From Neonectria sp. B-13 (Eukaryota > Ascomycota > Sordariomycetes > Hypocreales > Nectriaceae): a DNA stretch of 64,000 nucleotides. Below, piece by piece: positions 36,442 to 47,989 of the stretch. A program made the position numbers and the translations under genes. How positions within the stretch are numbered: the first letter of the stretch is position 1; every line of letters starts with the position of its first letter. The notes below the pieces were generated by a model. It was not told where the DNA came from. It did not search any database and saw nothing but the letters and a program-made list of their open reading frames with translations. The DNA lies in NCBI GenBank assembly GCA_002682825.1, contig NOKP01000028.1, positions 248,001-312,000 of the forward strand, read 5' to 3'.

Positions 36442-39400
36442 ATGGATCCTCTCAGTGCCTTGGCGATTGCGGCCGCAGTATTCCAATTCGTCGACTTGGG
36501 AGGCAAGGCTCTCACTAAAGGCTGGAGAAAGTACAAGGAGCTGCAAGAGGGCAGGGAGAGAGACACCGCTGAAAAGGCGGAAAAGAGGAACGAAGAACTG
36601 GCAAAACTTGCCAAGGAGTTAACTTTCGTCTCCGAGATCCAGCCCCCTTCAGTGACAACAGCTTCACAGCCTGCAACTCCGGCACAAGAGCAATTGCAAC
36701 AGGCTTTATCCGATTGCCAACGCATTTCTGGCGATCTTGATCAGGTCATAGGCCGGGTCATCGAACAAATAAAGGACTATCCTATGAACAATGTCGACGA
36801 ACGTCGGCACCGCCGGCCGTTTGGCAATTCGAAAAGCCGGGCGCCTGATGCCCCGAGTCGCGTGACTGATGCTGAAATTGTGAGAATCACAAATCAACTG
36901 GAGCTCGTGAGGCGCAAAGCAATCGACTCGGTGATTCTGTGCCTTTGGTACGTCCCTCTAGGTTCATTTCATTTTTACAACTGTCACGCCTACTCTCATC
37001 AACCTACATCCACGACATTCAATTAACCCATAGTGTACCTCAGGGACGACTCAAAGCAGACAAAACAATGGGAGCTTCATTTCAGCAAGCAACTGGATGC
37101 AGTGGTTGACCTGCTCGGGCGAATTGAGACAATGACCAAGCAATCGACCTTGGCCAACCAGGAGGCGACACATATGCAAGATCCTTTTCACCTTTCAATG
37201 AAAAACCTTGAGAGCCTCAAGAATGGAGGTGAAATTGGCATTCTGACGCTGGCGAAACCGGAGACGACCAGTCTGAAAGAAGCCCTACTACCGCTGGTTG
37301 AAACAGGGCGATCTGTGCCACTGACGAAACTGGGATATGAGATAGTCACATCCCTCGGCGACAAGTCTAGAACCATGACGGGAATTCGCAATGAGCTTGT
37401 CGAATTTCTTTGGAGGAAAGACTGGAAGTTGGACATCTCCATCCCGGGCGTTTCAGCCACCGGGACCCCGCCCAACATCGACACTACCATGGTTGCACAT
37501 GCTTCAAGTGCTGGGATTCAATTTGACGTTATCGATATGCGCGAAGAAGCCATTACAAAAAGCTTTGAGACGACGTACAGATGGATCCTTGAATATGACC
37601 CATTCGAGCAGAACGGGAAGCCTATGTGGGAAAGCTTTCCGGGATGGCTGGAAGACAACTCGAACAAAGTCTACTGGATCACTGGCAAGCCAGGCTCTGG
37701 GAAATCAACCATGATCAAGTTTCTGTTGCAGCAGGAGCTTTTGCGGGACGCCTTATCTAAGGAACTTGGATCTTTGCACCTTCTTATCCTGAGATACTAC
37801 GCATGGCATTCAGGTGAAGACCTACAGAAGTCCTTTGAAGGCCTCAAAAGAACCTTGATATTTCAGGTTTTGAAGTATTGTCCCGAATTGACGCCTATGC
37901 TAGCACCACGGCGATGGACACTGTGCCAGGTGTTGAGGAGCACTTCAGGTTTGCCTGCATGGAAGATGTCAGAAGTTGAGGAGGCTTGGGATGCGCTGCT
38001 GTCCGAATGTGGGAAGACACTTAAGCTCGCTCTTTTTATAGACGGCCTGGATGAATTCGACATATCACCCACAGCTGTCATCGCCCAAATACGAGAGATA
38101 ACTGCACGATGCCCCGTTGGACTCAAGGTTTGCGTGGCCAGTCGACCCTGGAATGAATTCAACGATGAGTTTAACGATAGTCCAATGCTCGAGATGCATC
38201 TACTTACTCAGGGAGACATGAGAGACTTCGTCACACAAAAGCTCAAGGGGAACAAAGCTCTCATTGAGCAAGAGCAACTGAATCCCCAGGGTACGACTCA
38301 TCTAGTGAGCGAAATAGTGCAAAGGGCAAATGGGGTCTTCTTATGGACCTCTATTGTTGTTCCACACTTGCTGGATCTCCTAACTGATGGCCAATCAATA
38401 TCTCAATCTCGAAAAACCCTGGAAGACTTCCCGACTGATCTCGAGAACCTCTACAAGACAATCTGGGCTAGCATCCGTCAAGAGAATCTCTCGAACGGTT
38501 CTTTTTCGATGCAAATAGTGAGGGCTGCTGGCGGTCCCTTGCCATGGTTCACCATGTGGTTGGTGGAAGAATCGAGATCAGGCCCAGTCAAGATAAATGC
38601 ACTCTTCGGAAACAACAACCACTTGAAGGATATCGCAAAGTCATCCTTGAAAAGAAAGTTAGCCGGCCACACGAAGGGCATCTTGGAGGTCAACACGGAA
38701 GGGAGTGGGTTCGTTGACTTCATTCATCGCACCGCACGGGACTGGGCGGCAGATCCCGAAACCTGGAGCTTGATTCGTCGTTCGTATGAGGGCTACTTTG
38801 ACCCTCACCTCTGCATCCTAGGGGCAGAAACTCTCATTCTATCTCAGAGGAGCCCCACGAGGTCACCCTCGCCAGAACAGATGTGGGATGCAGTAGCAAG
38901 ATCTCTTGGGCATGCTAGTGAAGTGGCTGACGTTCCAGAGAACAGGAAAGAGCTCATTCACCTCATGAATTCATTGGAAAACAAGGTCACACAACTACGG
39001 GGCTTTAACATTCAAGCGTGGGCAAACACCAACCAGCATAACAACAGAACATCCTATCGGTCTATACAAGTCAGCATTCAGCACACCTTTCTAGAGCTAG
39101 CCGCCCAGTTCGCTATCTTACCATACATCAAAGCCACGTCACTCTCAGGCCAAAGGCTTCGGTCTCAGAAGTTTTCGAGCCGTCCATTGGGTCTTCTCGA
39201 AGACGCCATTTTTGGATACACATATCACCAATCGTCAGATGTATCCCAGGATGGGTTCCGCCCACAAATTCCCAATGACCGGCGGTTAGCTACTACGAAA
39301 TATTTACTCGAACAAGGTGTTTATCAACCGAAGGTGCATTCGAGAAAGGGAATCCGAGAGTTAAGGGAGAAGATACGGCAGCAATCTGAAACTGATCCTA

Positions 39401-39516
39401 AATACTACATGGCTGTTGAGGCATATCTTGATGATGTGGATTGTTTAAAGGTTGCTTTCACATCAATCCCATCGCGCATCACGTCTCACGTTTGGTCTTT
39501 GGTTAGAAAAGACTAA
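36442..39516 (+). CDS. NACHT-domain NTPase (NLR-like), 992 aa, two exons
   Basis: Exons are 36442-36947 and 37044-39516 (2979 nt). Splicing TG|GTACGT to CTCAG|G joins LCLW to DDSKQTKQW and removes two misleading frames. The N-terminus MDPLSALAIAAAVFQFVDLGGKAL is the hydrophobic helix that opens most fungal NACHT proteins. The NACHT core has Walker A GKPGSGKST (about residues 382-390), Walker B LALFIDGLDEFD (about 497-508), a sensor-like VASRPWNEF, and the winged-helix region ending FVDFIHRTARDWAADPETW, as in the DUF7791-type group. The last 260 residues are helical with no WD, ankyrin or TPR repeats I can see. Such proteins act as oligomerising signal switches in fungal immunity or heterokaryon incompatibility. 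The effector arm here is not identified. Its divergent neighbour is a modin-like gene. Confidence 0.85.
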
Positions 39517-39929
39517 AATAGGGTTAAACGCAATTGTACACAAAGTTACTAGGGTCCTTAAGTTGCCAAGCCTGGCTTGCGTCAAGTCTCCCCAGGTGAC
39601 CAGTCCACACCGTCCGATCCTGCTTTTCCTCCTAGAAGAGCAGGTTTCCCATCTTGCTTTTTCCGTAGACACACATGTCTGATTCCATTTTGCCGATGTT
39701 GTGTAGGTTGCTGTTGATCCTTACCCCTTGCCATTGCCGTCCTGAGTTGGGACAGCACGTCCGATTCGGGTCTCTTTAGTGTATCGAATGGAATTCACGT
39801 ATGTCTGCCTGTCAACGCTTTGTTGATTCTCTTTGTGTAGTTGCCTACATGTTAGGCAACGTCCGTTGCTGCCGTGGATGCCCGATCGCTAATCTTATCC
39901 AGGAAGAGCGAGTTTGATATGCTCTGCGT

Positions 39930-39943
39930 CGGTGGCTTTCCGG
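39930..39943 (+). promoter_or_regulatory. Possible AmyR-type site (CGG-N8-CGG)
   Basis: The arrangement CGG, eight bases, CGG matches the known direct-repeat site of the amylolytic regulator AmyR of Aspergillus. It lies about 990 bp before the amylase start. One such match per few kilobases is expected by chance, so it is weak evidence. Confidence 0.25.
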
Positions 39944-40853
39944 TCTTTCACTTTTGCCCTAGGCCTCATGACAAAACCTTCGGCTGCGGAGGGTACCCAC
40001 ATCATCTTGGCGGCGTTGTTTCTCTTTCGAAATTGCTTGGTGTGGTGGTGGACCTGGATAATGGTGCGCTGTCCTGACTGTTGTCGTAGTCCATCGGGCA
40101 TTCAACTTGGTGCCATCGCTATTGGCTCCAGCTCTATCATGTGTTGATTCTGCTCGTCTCTCGGACCGACGCTGACGGACGCCTGATGTGATCCAGCTAG
40201 TCAGCGAACCCCGGCTCTGCTCCATGATGTGAGTGGCATTATGACAGGCATTATAGCATTTTCGCGCTAACATTTCGCGCCGTTCCGTACCCCAGATACT
40301 CATCCCCGTGGGGTTAGGCTGCTTAGCGAGAGATCTCGTTCTGGACATGTTCTCCACCACGACGCCTGACATACGCACGAGCGGCTCTTTCACATGTATG
40401 GACAGGGATAATCCGAGCCCTAAGGGTGAAGGTCCCTCGTAGGGACATCTTCCGACATTTTCCACCATTCCCAGAACGGTCCGGGGTTTCTTCCTCCGGT
40501 TGGTCGTGATGCCCGAATCGCTCGAGGTATATCCCTCCGTAGTGACCATAAAGGTATATCACCACGAGGATAATGCCAGGGTTGGCAATGGCGGAGTCTC
40601 CGCCTCCCATGATGCAACCCCCCCAAGCTTAAACTCAAAGCCAAGACACGCCGCCCAATGACCAGCGTTTCCATTCCAATATTGGGCAACTACCGATGAG
40701 GTCGGCCCGTACTCGGGCCGACTCAGGGCATCGCGCGCAGCAACGCAATATATCACGATGTGGTCATGTCAAACGTGCGCTGATGACCTTGTATACTGTT
40801 CCTTCGGGAAGAGGGCTCTAACAACTGTTGGAAGAGTCCCACCCTATCCCATC

Positions 40854-40860
40854 TATAAAA
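40854..40860 (+). promoter_or_regulatory. TATA box of the alpha-amylase gene
   Basis: TATAAAA lies 72 bp before the amylase start codon, followed by a short leader. This is typical of inducible secreted hydrolase genes in moulds. Confidence 0.65.
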
Positions 40861-40931
40861 ACTGCGATGTTTCCAGCCAAAAGCTCAAGAATCATCACTA
40901 GCCTGGGCCTAGAGTTTCTGCGCTTCTCACC

Positions 40932-42431
40932 ATGAAGACCTCAGTATTTCTCCTGGCGACTGCTCTGCAGTTCGCATTACGAGTCTTCTCAGCAGACACA
41001 GCATCATGGAAATCTCGGAACATTTACTTTGCGCTTACTGACCGTGTTGCCCGTACTAGCAGCGATTCAGGGGGTGATGCCTGCGGTAATCTGGGGAATT
41101 ACTGTGGTGGCACTTTCGCCGGTCTTCAGTCCAAGCTGGACTACATCCAGGGGATGGGGTTTGACGCCATTTGGCTGACCCCAGTTGTTGCCAGTGAGTA
41201 TTGATGGAGTCACTTCCATTCCAGAGGAGAAATAGGGATTCTGACGCGGTCTCAGACACTCCAGGTGGTTATCACGGTTATTGGGCGTCGGATCTCTATG
41301 CCATCAATTCCAATTATGGCTCAGCTAACGAGCTGAAGAGTCTTATTAATGCTGCGCACCAGAGGGTATACTACCGCGTGACACATTTTCCTGGTAGAAG
41401 CTAACATGAATAAGGGCATATATGTCATGGCGGACGTAGTCGTCAACCACATGGGCCAAGGAAACATTGCCAGCTTCCGTCCGGAACCTCTCAACCAGCA
41501 AAGCTCGTATCATTCGCAGTGCGAGATTAACTACAACGACGAGAACAGCATTGAAAACTGCTGGATTGCCAATTTGCCCGATATTAACACTCAAAATTCA
41601 CAAATCCGCTCAGTGCTCAAACAGTGGATCGGCTGGTTTGTCCAGGAGTATGGTTTCGACGGCGTCCGTCTCGACACAGTCAAGCATGTAGAAGAGGACT
41701 TCTGGCTCGAATTTACTCGGTCCTCCGGGGTCTACACTATTGGAGAAGTCTGGGACGGTAATCCTGAGTACCTCGCGGAATACGCCAACCTCATGGGTGG
41801 CCTGCTCAACTACGCTATCTATTACCCGATGAACCGGTTCTACCAACAGAAAGGTTCCGTCCAGGACCTCGTCAACATGCACAATCGAGTCAGCAGCTTG
41901 TTCCCCGATCCGGCCGCCTTGGGCACGTTCCTTGACAACCACGATAATGCCCGGTGGCTAAATCAGAAGAACGACGTCACGCTGCTCAAGAATTGCCTAG
42001 CCTATGTTATTCTCTCTCGTGGCATCCCAATTGTCTATTACGGCACAGAACAGGGATATTCAGGCGGTAACGATCCCGCTAATCGAGAGGATCTCTGGCG
42101 GAGCAAATTTGACAAGAACTCGGATCTCTACCAGGCTATTTCCCGCTTATCGGCGGCCCGCAAGGCTGCTGGTGGCTTGGCAGCGAATGATCAAGTGCAT
42201 TTGCACACCTCGGATCCCACAGCATATGCCTGGGGTAGAGCGGGTGGGAAGTTGATCGTGCTGACACTGAACCGCGGGTCTAGTTATACAGGAGAATACT
42301 GCTTCAACACGCAGAAGGTGAATGGAGCCTGGAATGATGTTTTTGGAAGTGGAAGATATAGCTCAGATGGAACGGGAAGGGTTTGTGTGCAGGTCACCCG
42401 CGGTAACCCGGTGGTGCTGGCTGCCTCTTAA
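40932..42431 (+). CDS. Secreted alpha-amylase (GH13, Taka-amylase type), 462 aa, three exons
   Basis: Exons are 40932-41193, 41256-41365 and 41415-42431 (1389 nt). A signal peptide of about 20 residues (MKTSVFLLATALQFALRVFS) is followed by the fungal alpha-amylase fold. The conserved regions are IYFALTDRVART, GFDAIWLTPVVANTPGGYHGYWASDLY, GIYVMADVVVNHMG and DGVRLDTVKHV (nucleophile Asp, about residue 208). GEVWDG (acid/base Glu, about 234) and FLDNHDN (third carboxylate Asp, about 299) complete the catalytic set. All three catalytic residues are in place, and the positions agree closely with Aspergillus oryzae Taka-amylase. The C-terminal beta domain is complete and there is no CBM20. The enzyme hydrolyses internal alpha-1,4 links of starch outside the cell. 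It lies 7.5 kb from the AA13 LPMO on the same strand. Confidence 0.94.
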
Positions 42432-43279
42432 CTGGCTGGAGACCATCATGGACAATGGATTCTCAAGAATGTGAAACATGTTATGTCAGTATTTGCAAAG
42501 TATCAGATTATTTCTTTGAATGCGAGGGGACTCGTTAGTTGATGATTTAGAGTCCATGTGCCAGGACTAGCCATCGTGCATGAGTGTGAAGCAAAGAAAG
42601 CAGGTCTTCAACTACCCTAAAGATAGAAATGGCCCCCATTTCGGCGCGTTTCTCACTGCTTCCTTGTATTCATACTTGGAATCCAATCCCCCCGAAATCT
42701 TTCGAAAGGAGTTTGTGCTGCTCTCCTCCAAGACAGTTCGCCCAGTGTAGACCGTCCACATTGGTGTTTCACCCACCACTGGGAGGGCGGCTCTGACCTC
42801 CCACCCGCTGCCCAACGCGGCCTACTATGCTGCAGTCACGGAAGGAGCTCAGCGTTTCCTAAGCTCCCCAAGCTAACTCCCTGCGTAGCCCTTCCTCTCT
42901 TGACGATTTCTTGCAGCTTCTTATATTTTGGAACGTGGTGTTGTGAAGAGCACGGTGTGGAGGCAACCTCTGGCTAAGGTGATGATGATAATATAATCGG
43001 CGGCGAACGTTGCATATATCGCGGCATCTTTTGCATCTCGTAAAGTTGCGTTAAATTGATATGTTTGAAGGTATCTTCTTCATCATATTCCTCAATTTCT
43101 TCGCACTCGTCATCAGTCGGTGATTAACCAAGGTTGAAAGTGATAGTATCATCGCCGCCAGTTAGGGCAGACCAATCTACTGCGTTCAGGGGTTATGGTG
43201 CATATCTCGATTGACTCTTTAACTCTTTGACTTCCGGCGGCATCTGTACATGTCTCATGAAGCTATTGGCCCTTTGGTT
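42432..43279. other. Intergenic, no gene seen
   Basis: This is the 3' region of the amylase gene followed by sequence without a coding frame. Minus-strand decayed coding sequence begins beyond it. Confidence 0.4.
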
Positions 43280-43830
43280 AAGTAGCTTCCCTATCTTAGT
43301 GTCCTGGGTTCTCATCTATGTATATTCCTTATCCTGCCTCTGTTTTCAAGCTACTTCTTGAACTGTAGATTATTTGGCACGCCGCTGATGATAACTTCCT
43401 TCTTATATCACCATTCCTCCTCGATCTTAAGCATTTCCATGCGAAGTAGCTTACTTGCGGATCAAATCTGCGCCTTGTTCTCTTTCTGGTGGCTCTCGGC
43501 GTTAACTTCTTCCTGTTACTGGCGAAGCTCGTCGGGGGATACGTTATCAGACAAGTCTCGTTGCGTCTTAGGTACTTTCCCTCTCTTCTTCTCGCGACAA
43601 TGCCGGTCAATTCTATTATAATTATTCAATCTCAAGTCCAACTATCACATAACACCAAGAACCATTCTGTCGATAGGGTCATCCCCGTTTTACTCCTGTT
43701 CGGTAAGTTTCTTGATCGATACTGCCTTCCAGGTGTCCTCGAGCTCCTCATCCTAGTCATTTGCCGTCTTCATGGGCTGTCATCCAAGCCTATACGCATG
43801 CTCCAGGGTCATCTTCCACCTAAATGAAGA
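43280..43830 (-). pseudogene. Stop-riddled coding frame of unknown charged protein
   Basis: One minus-strand frame stays coding-like for about 180 codons. It has a lysine/glutamate-rich, helical composition: KMTLEHAYRLG, DEELEDTWKAVSIKKLTEQE, NGDDPIDRMVLGVM, EEVNAESHQKENKAQI, MEMLKIEEEW, KKEVIISGVPNNLQFKK. It is interrupted about ten times by TGA, TAG and TAA at places where Trp, Gln or Arg codons would fit. There is no frameshift over this length, only transitions to stops, which is the pattern RIP produces. I do not recognise the family. It may be a decayed gene or part of a mobile element. Confidence 0.4.
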
Positions 43831-44039
43831 AAGTCAGCAGTCACTACTTTCCGAGGATATGCATGATCCACAGTTCTTACAGCCTGGTTTGTCTCGAGTA
43901 GAAGACGGTTGCCTTCTCTAAAACCCTATCTGTTTGCTGTCTCATCTAGGGTGACGGACGTCGGCGAGCCTGAATTCAAGACGCCGAATTGAGCTCCTTG
44001 GGCAGCTATGGATTATGTCAACTTGTCGAAGCAATACAT

Positions 44040-44233
44040 CTAGTTCACTTGCACACACTGCCGACACAAAATGCAGCCAAATACCACGACTTTGTCCAAA
44101 GCATTTAGAAGACACGAAGACCGGTCATGATAATAAAGAGAAGGATGAAGAACACGGCCGCGGCAATCGAGGGCTTGAAGCGATAGAATGCCCAGTCGGC
44201 ATCGACGTAGTTGAAGTCGCAGTGTTGGGCTAT
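44040..44233 (-). pseudogene. RTA1-like membrane protein relic
   Basis: On the minus strand the frame ATA-GCC-CAA-CAC leads into CDFNYVDADWAFYRFKPSIAAAVFFILLF. A membrane helix, a stop, and MLWTKSWYLAAFCVGSVCK follow. This is the N-terminal half of an RTA1-family lipid-translocating-exporter-like protein (seven-helix fungal membrane proteins tied to lipid and drug stress). The start codon reads ATA, one Gln position is TAA, and a shift with further stops comes after VCK. The first two changes are G:C to A:T transitions, as in RIP. No later helices are recognisable, so the gene is dead and truncated. Confidence 0.6.
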
Positions 44234-44914
44234 TCTGCCTAAGCTATAGGCTTCTGCTTATCACTCTGCTTGAGTGGTTGATAAGTAGAATAAAGGAGAG
44301 AGTAAAGAAGATAGGGAGTGCAGGGGCAAGTAACCGAACGTCGCTTTGTAGTTATGTCTCAGATGTGTTTGGCTGAGCTCTATCATTTTGCAGGCCAGCT
44401 GCCGGAACTGATCCCCTTTCATCCAGAGCATGGCTTGCAGAACTTGGGCGATAATAAAGATGTTTGTGCATGGAAGTCTAGGCCCAATATGTCTCAGATC
44501 AAAGAGGCAGTGCTCGCCAGGAACAAAGCTTATGTTCGTATCACTGCGCCACGATGCAATTTGCTGATGACGACTTGTTCTAGGCACCAATTATATCCCG
44601 ATTAGGGCCCACAGATGAAACAGACAGGCAAGGAAAGCCCCACTAAGTAAGCTGCTGCGGCGGAACACCCGGCGGATTTATCATCCCGCGTACTCGCTCT
44701 TCATCTTCGCATCCCCCATTTTCAACTAAAGTCACCATCTTCTTGCAATCTCTCTCTTGGCAGCCATTTTCCCTGTCGGTGCCCTTTGTATGTTTATTCA
44801 ATACGAAAACACGGTTGCCATTGGCTCCCAGTCGGCCCTCTCTTCTTGTTTTGGATACAAGTTGCATTCTCACGCTTAGGGTTTTCGTCAGGTGCAGAAC
44901 AAGGTGGTTATACT

Positions 44915-46305
44915 ATGAGGCGATCACACACTAAGTCCCGCAATGGATGCGAAGAGTGCAAGCGCAGGAGGGTCAAGGTACGATGAATCTCTCTCTCAGA
45001 CGGGCTGCCTTCACATGCTTCCCAGCCTATCCCCTTGAAACAGGCGAAAGTAGATGAATCTCACGACACTTCATATCCTAGTGCGATGAGGCCAATCCCT
45101 CCTGCTTCAATTGTTCCCGTCGTGGAATTAGCTGCAGCCTGTCCCTGTCCCGTGCCTCGCCAACCCAGATTCACCCAATCCGGCCTTCCAGTTCCACCCC
45201 ATCCACGGTCTTCGGAACGCCTGCCAGCACCCAATGGTCTTCAGAACTCCCCTTGACTGGTCCGCGGCTCTTGTCTCTCCCGCCTCCGGCTGTCCAGGCC
45301 GGACACCACAGCCTGGAACTCATGCACCACTACTGCACTATGACCGCCAACACGCTTGCTCTCCGCCCCGACATGCAACACGTCTGGCGGACGGTAGTGC
45401 CTGAGACGGGATACACTTCACCCTTCGTCATCCACGGCGTCCTCGCCGTCGCTGCCCTGCACAAAGCCCACTTGCTACCCACCCAGAGAGACAAATACCT
45501 CAACATCGCCGCCAGCCAACTCACGGTCGGGCTGGGAGGTTTCCGCACCGCCTTATCCAATGTAAGCGATGACAACTGGAAAGCCTTGTTCTGTTTCTCG
45601 TCCACCATCGTTCTCTATGTCTTCTCTGTCCCGGGACGGACCAGCGAGGACCCAGCATCCGACATTGTGCCCGAAGTCTTCAAGCTATTTGTCGTGATAC
45701 GCGGCCTTCGCGCTACGCTACCATCGCGTCAAGTCTCTCTTTCAGGGACACGACTCGCGCCGTGGTCCCACGGTGTTTGGATCATCAACGAAAATGATAG
45801 TAGTCATTACGAGTACGTCCTTGACCCAATCCACAAAGTCTACCCATCCTCACTAACAACGCCATGAAGAAACGATCCGCCGCTCGATCACAGTCCACTC
45901 CCAGTAGACATATTTCAAGCCCTGCGTGACCTATCCGACTTTTTTCACACGAACCTTCCTTCGGCAAGCCAAGTCGACTATGAGGATGCCGTGGTCAAGT
46001 TCAGGAAAGCGGCCATTCTTATTGCCCACGCCGGCACCCAGATTGAGATCGGCATGCTCATGTTCTTGCCATATGTCATGCCCGAAAACATCATGGCTGA
46101 TATTCAAGTCGCCAACCCGTATGCAATGGTACTGTTATCTTATTTTACCTTGCTACTCAGTGCTTTGGAATCAAAATTTTGGTTCATACGGGGTTGGCCC
46201 AAGCGAATGTTTGCGATTATTGAGATACACCTGAAGAACCATCCTAAATTATGGGAGATGGTGAAATGGCCTAGGGACCAGGCGTATAGGCTGTACGTGT
46301 ATTAA
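44915..46305 (+). CDS. Zn2Cys6 transcription factor, UPC2/sterol-uptake-regulator type, 409 aa, three exons
   Basis: Exons are 44915-44977, 45082-45812 and 45870-46305 (1230 nt). The first intron falls inside the zinc cluster. Splicing joins NGCEECKRRRVK to CDEANPSCFNCSRRGISC, giving all six cysteines with regular spacing. A proline/serine-rich linker leads to LELMHHYCTMTANTLALRPDMQHVWRTVVP and FVIHGVLAVAALHKAHLLP. These are the signatures of the short fungal regulators related to Upc2 and Ecm22, which have a C-terminal ligand-sensing helical domain. The third exon rejoins after a stop in the unspliced frame (57-bp intron with CTAAC). Target genes are not evident. The gene is intact although RIP-like relics lie on both sides. 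Confidence 0.82.
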
Positions 46306-46559
46306 GGACGAGGTGACTTGGACTGGAGAGGCTGTTCTAGGCTACCTTGACTTAACCGGTTACGGAGAGTAGTACTCCGAAATGACGGGCGGTGGACGAA
46401 GGTTTGTATGCTCAGATGAAGGAGATCCTTTGGGAAGCCCCAAAGGATCTAAAGGTGCTGGCGGGGGAGAAAGCGTTTGCAAATTTGCATCATCGCTCGG
46501 GACGGTCGACTTGCAGCAAGCTCTGTATATCACTTCTAGAAAATATCATCGGAGTATGA
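46306..46559. other. 3' region of the UPC2-type gene
   Basis: This short interval has no coding frame, between the regulator stop codon and the transposase relic. Confidence 0.35.
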
Positions 46560-47120
46560 CGACCCAGATGAGCAGGGGTGTAAACCATCAACTCCAGAGC
46601 GCCATGTTTTGCTCAGGCAAACGAGCGCCGAGCTGTAGATTGCATCATCTTTCGTCATGGATCCATTTGGTGGAAAATCTACACTTCACAATCGTTGTCT
46701 AGGTCCGTGAACCGGGAATCGTGACGACATTAAGTCTCCTGTTAACATCAGGCCTACCTAAGTCTAAGCCGTTATGTCCTTGCTCATCCATGATGCCGCA
46801 TTTATCCATGTTGTACTGGTTCTCCATCTTGATGGCCTTGATCTCTGGTATCTCCAGGATGACGAAGAAGTCCTTGATTCTCTTTGTTGTCGCCCGTTTA
46901 GCCGTGCTGTATCGAATCTCTGACCTCTCATTGTCTTCACTTCCTGATGCCGGACTAAAAGGCCCTCCATCCCATGTCTTCCCATCGGTTCTGAGTAACC
47001 GTTCTTCTTGGCAATTCCGTGGGCGAATTCGGTGACCCGGCTATGCGTTGGGGGATGGTCAAGGGAAAAGTGATAGCTTCAGTGTTGCGCGAGAAAACAC
47101 GGTTCAAAGGCTTAACACAA
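46560..47120 (-). pseudogene. Fot1/pogo-like DDE transposase relic
   Basis: Minus-strand pieces in order match fungal pogo-type transposases. RVTEFAHGIAKKNGYSEPMGRHGMEGLLVRHQEVKTMRGQRFDTARLNG belongs to the helix-turn-helix and pre-DDE region. After a frameshift comes RIKDFFVILEIPEIKAIKMENQYNMDKCGIMDEQGHNG, covering the first catalytic Asp box. The end is VVTIPGSRT followed by TAG where the family has Trp. Frameshifts plus Trp-to-stop transitions show an inactive, RIP-like copy, and the C-terminal half is lost. No terminal inverted repeats were found by eye. Confidence 0.68.
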
Positions 47121-47989
47121 TGGACCAAGCATAATCGTTTCAACCGGTTCACTCCATGAAAGACACCTAACATGGCGAGAGTTTCCGCAATGGGCCCGAA
47201 GCGCGGAATGTTTGATATGGAGGTAGCAGTAGGACCGAAGATTGCGCGTCCGTGGGCGAGAATTGTCGTCAAGCAATTGTAAGACGCCTCGAGAAGCACA
47301 ATGCACGACCGAGTCTTTCATTCTTGCCGGAACTTGACAGTGGACACGAAGCCAGGAGGAGGAAGAAAATTAAGAGTACTAAGAGTCTGGGTAGAACGTT
47401 GCCACTCACGAATTCAAGGGGGAGAATACATATATTTATCTATTCCCCGATTCGTGTACCCTGTATGATCGGCCACTCTACGACTACGTGTCCACCAGAA
47501 TTTTGAGGCCTCACATAATAGTAGCGAATGTGTTCAGCTGTAACCCTCGCGTCATGCTAACCTTAACTTATTAGAGCTCTGACAGCCAGCCACATATAAT
47601 CCAGACAGTATCACGCACCCAAACAGGTCTTGGTTATTGATGCAATGCAAATGTTGAAGTTCCAAAATTGGGGTTTAGGAGGAGGCCTATAATCATTTGT
47701 ATCCACCCACTTCTTCTTTCGTCAGTCCAACGGAAAAGTAACACAACAAATTTGCCCACATTTTCAGCGGCGCACCCGAGACATGCGTGCGATATCCGTT
47801 ACGCAGAGCTCATTGGTCAATCCTCATACATCAGCTGAGAAGCTCGAGGGAGACCCAATGCTAACCTTCGTTGATACCAACTGTGGTTGCCTACGCACTT
47901 GTGCCAGAGGACCGAGTCGAGACAGAGCCTCGTAACAGGGGAGTTTGACTCTGCGACTGAACATTCACATTCAGTCCAAGTGTAGTCTT
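47121..47989. other. Intergenic, no gene seen
   Basis: No family-like frame is present. It separates the transposase relic from the 3' end of the bZIP-type gene. Confidence 0.4.

Larger units (their letters stand above)
39517..40931. other. Intergenic, upstream region of the amylase gene
   Basis: There is no gene of its own. The interval holds a CGG-N8-CGG motif at 39930-39943 and a TATA box at 40854-40860, both candidate control elements of the amylase. A long minus-strand frame (about 39960-40550) shows no family resemblance. Confidence 0.45.

Noticed and set aside
44261..44590. 109-residue minus-strand frame upstream of the RTA1-like relic
   Set aside because: No match to RTA1 helices or any family I know; could not be joined to the relic.
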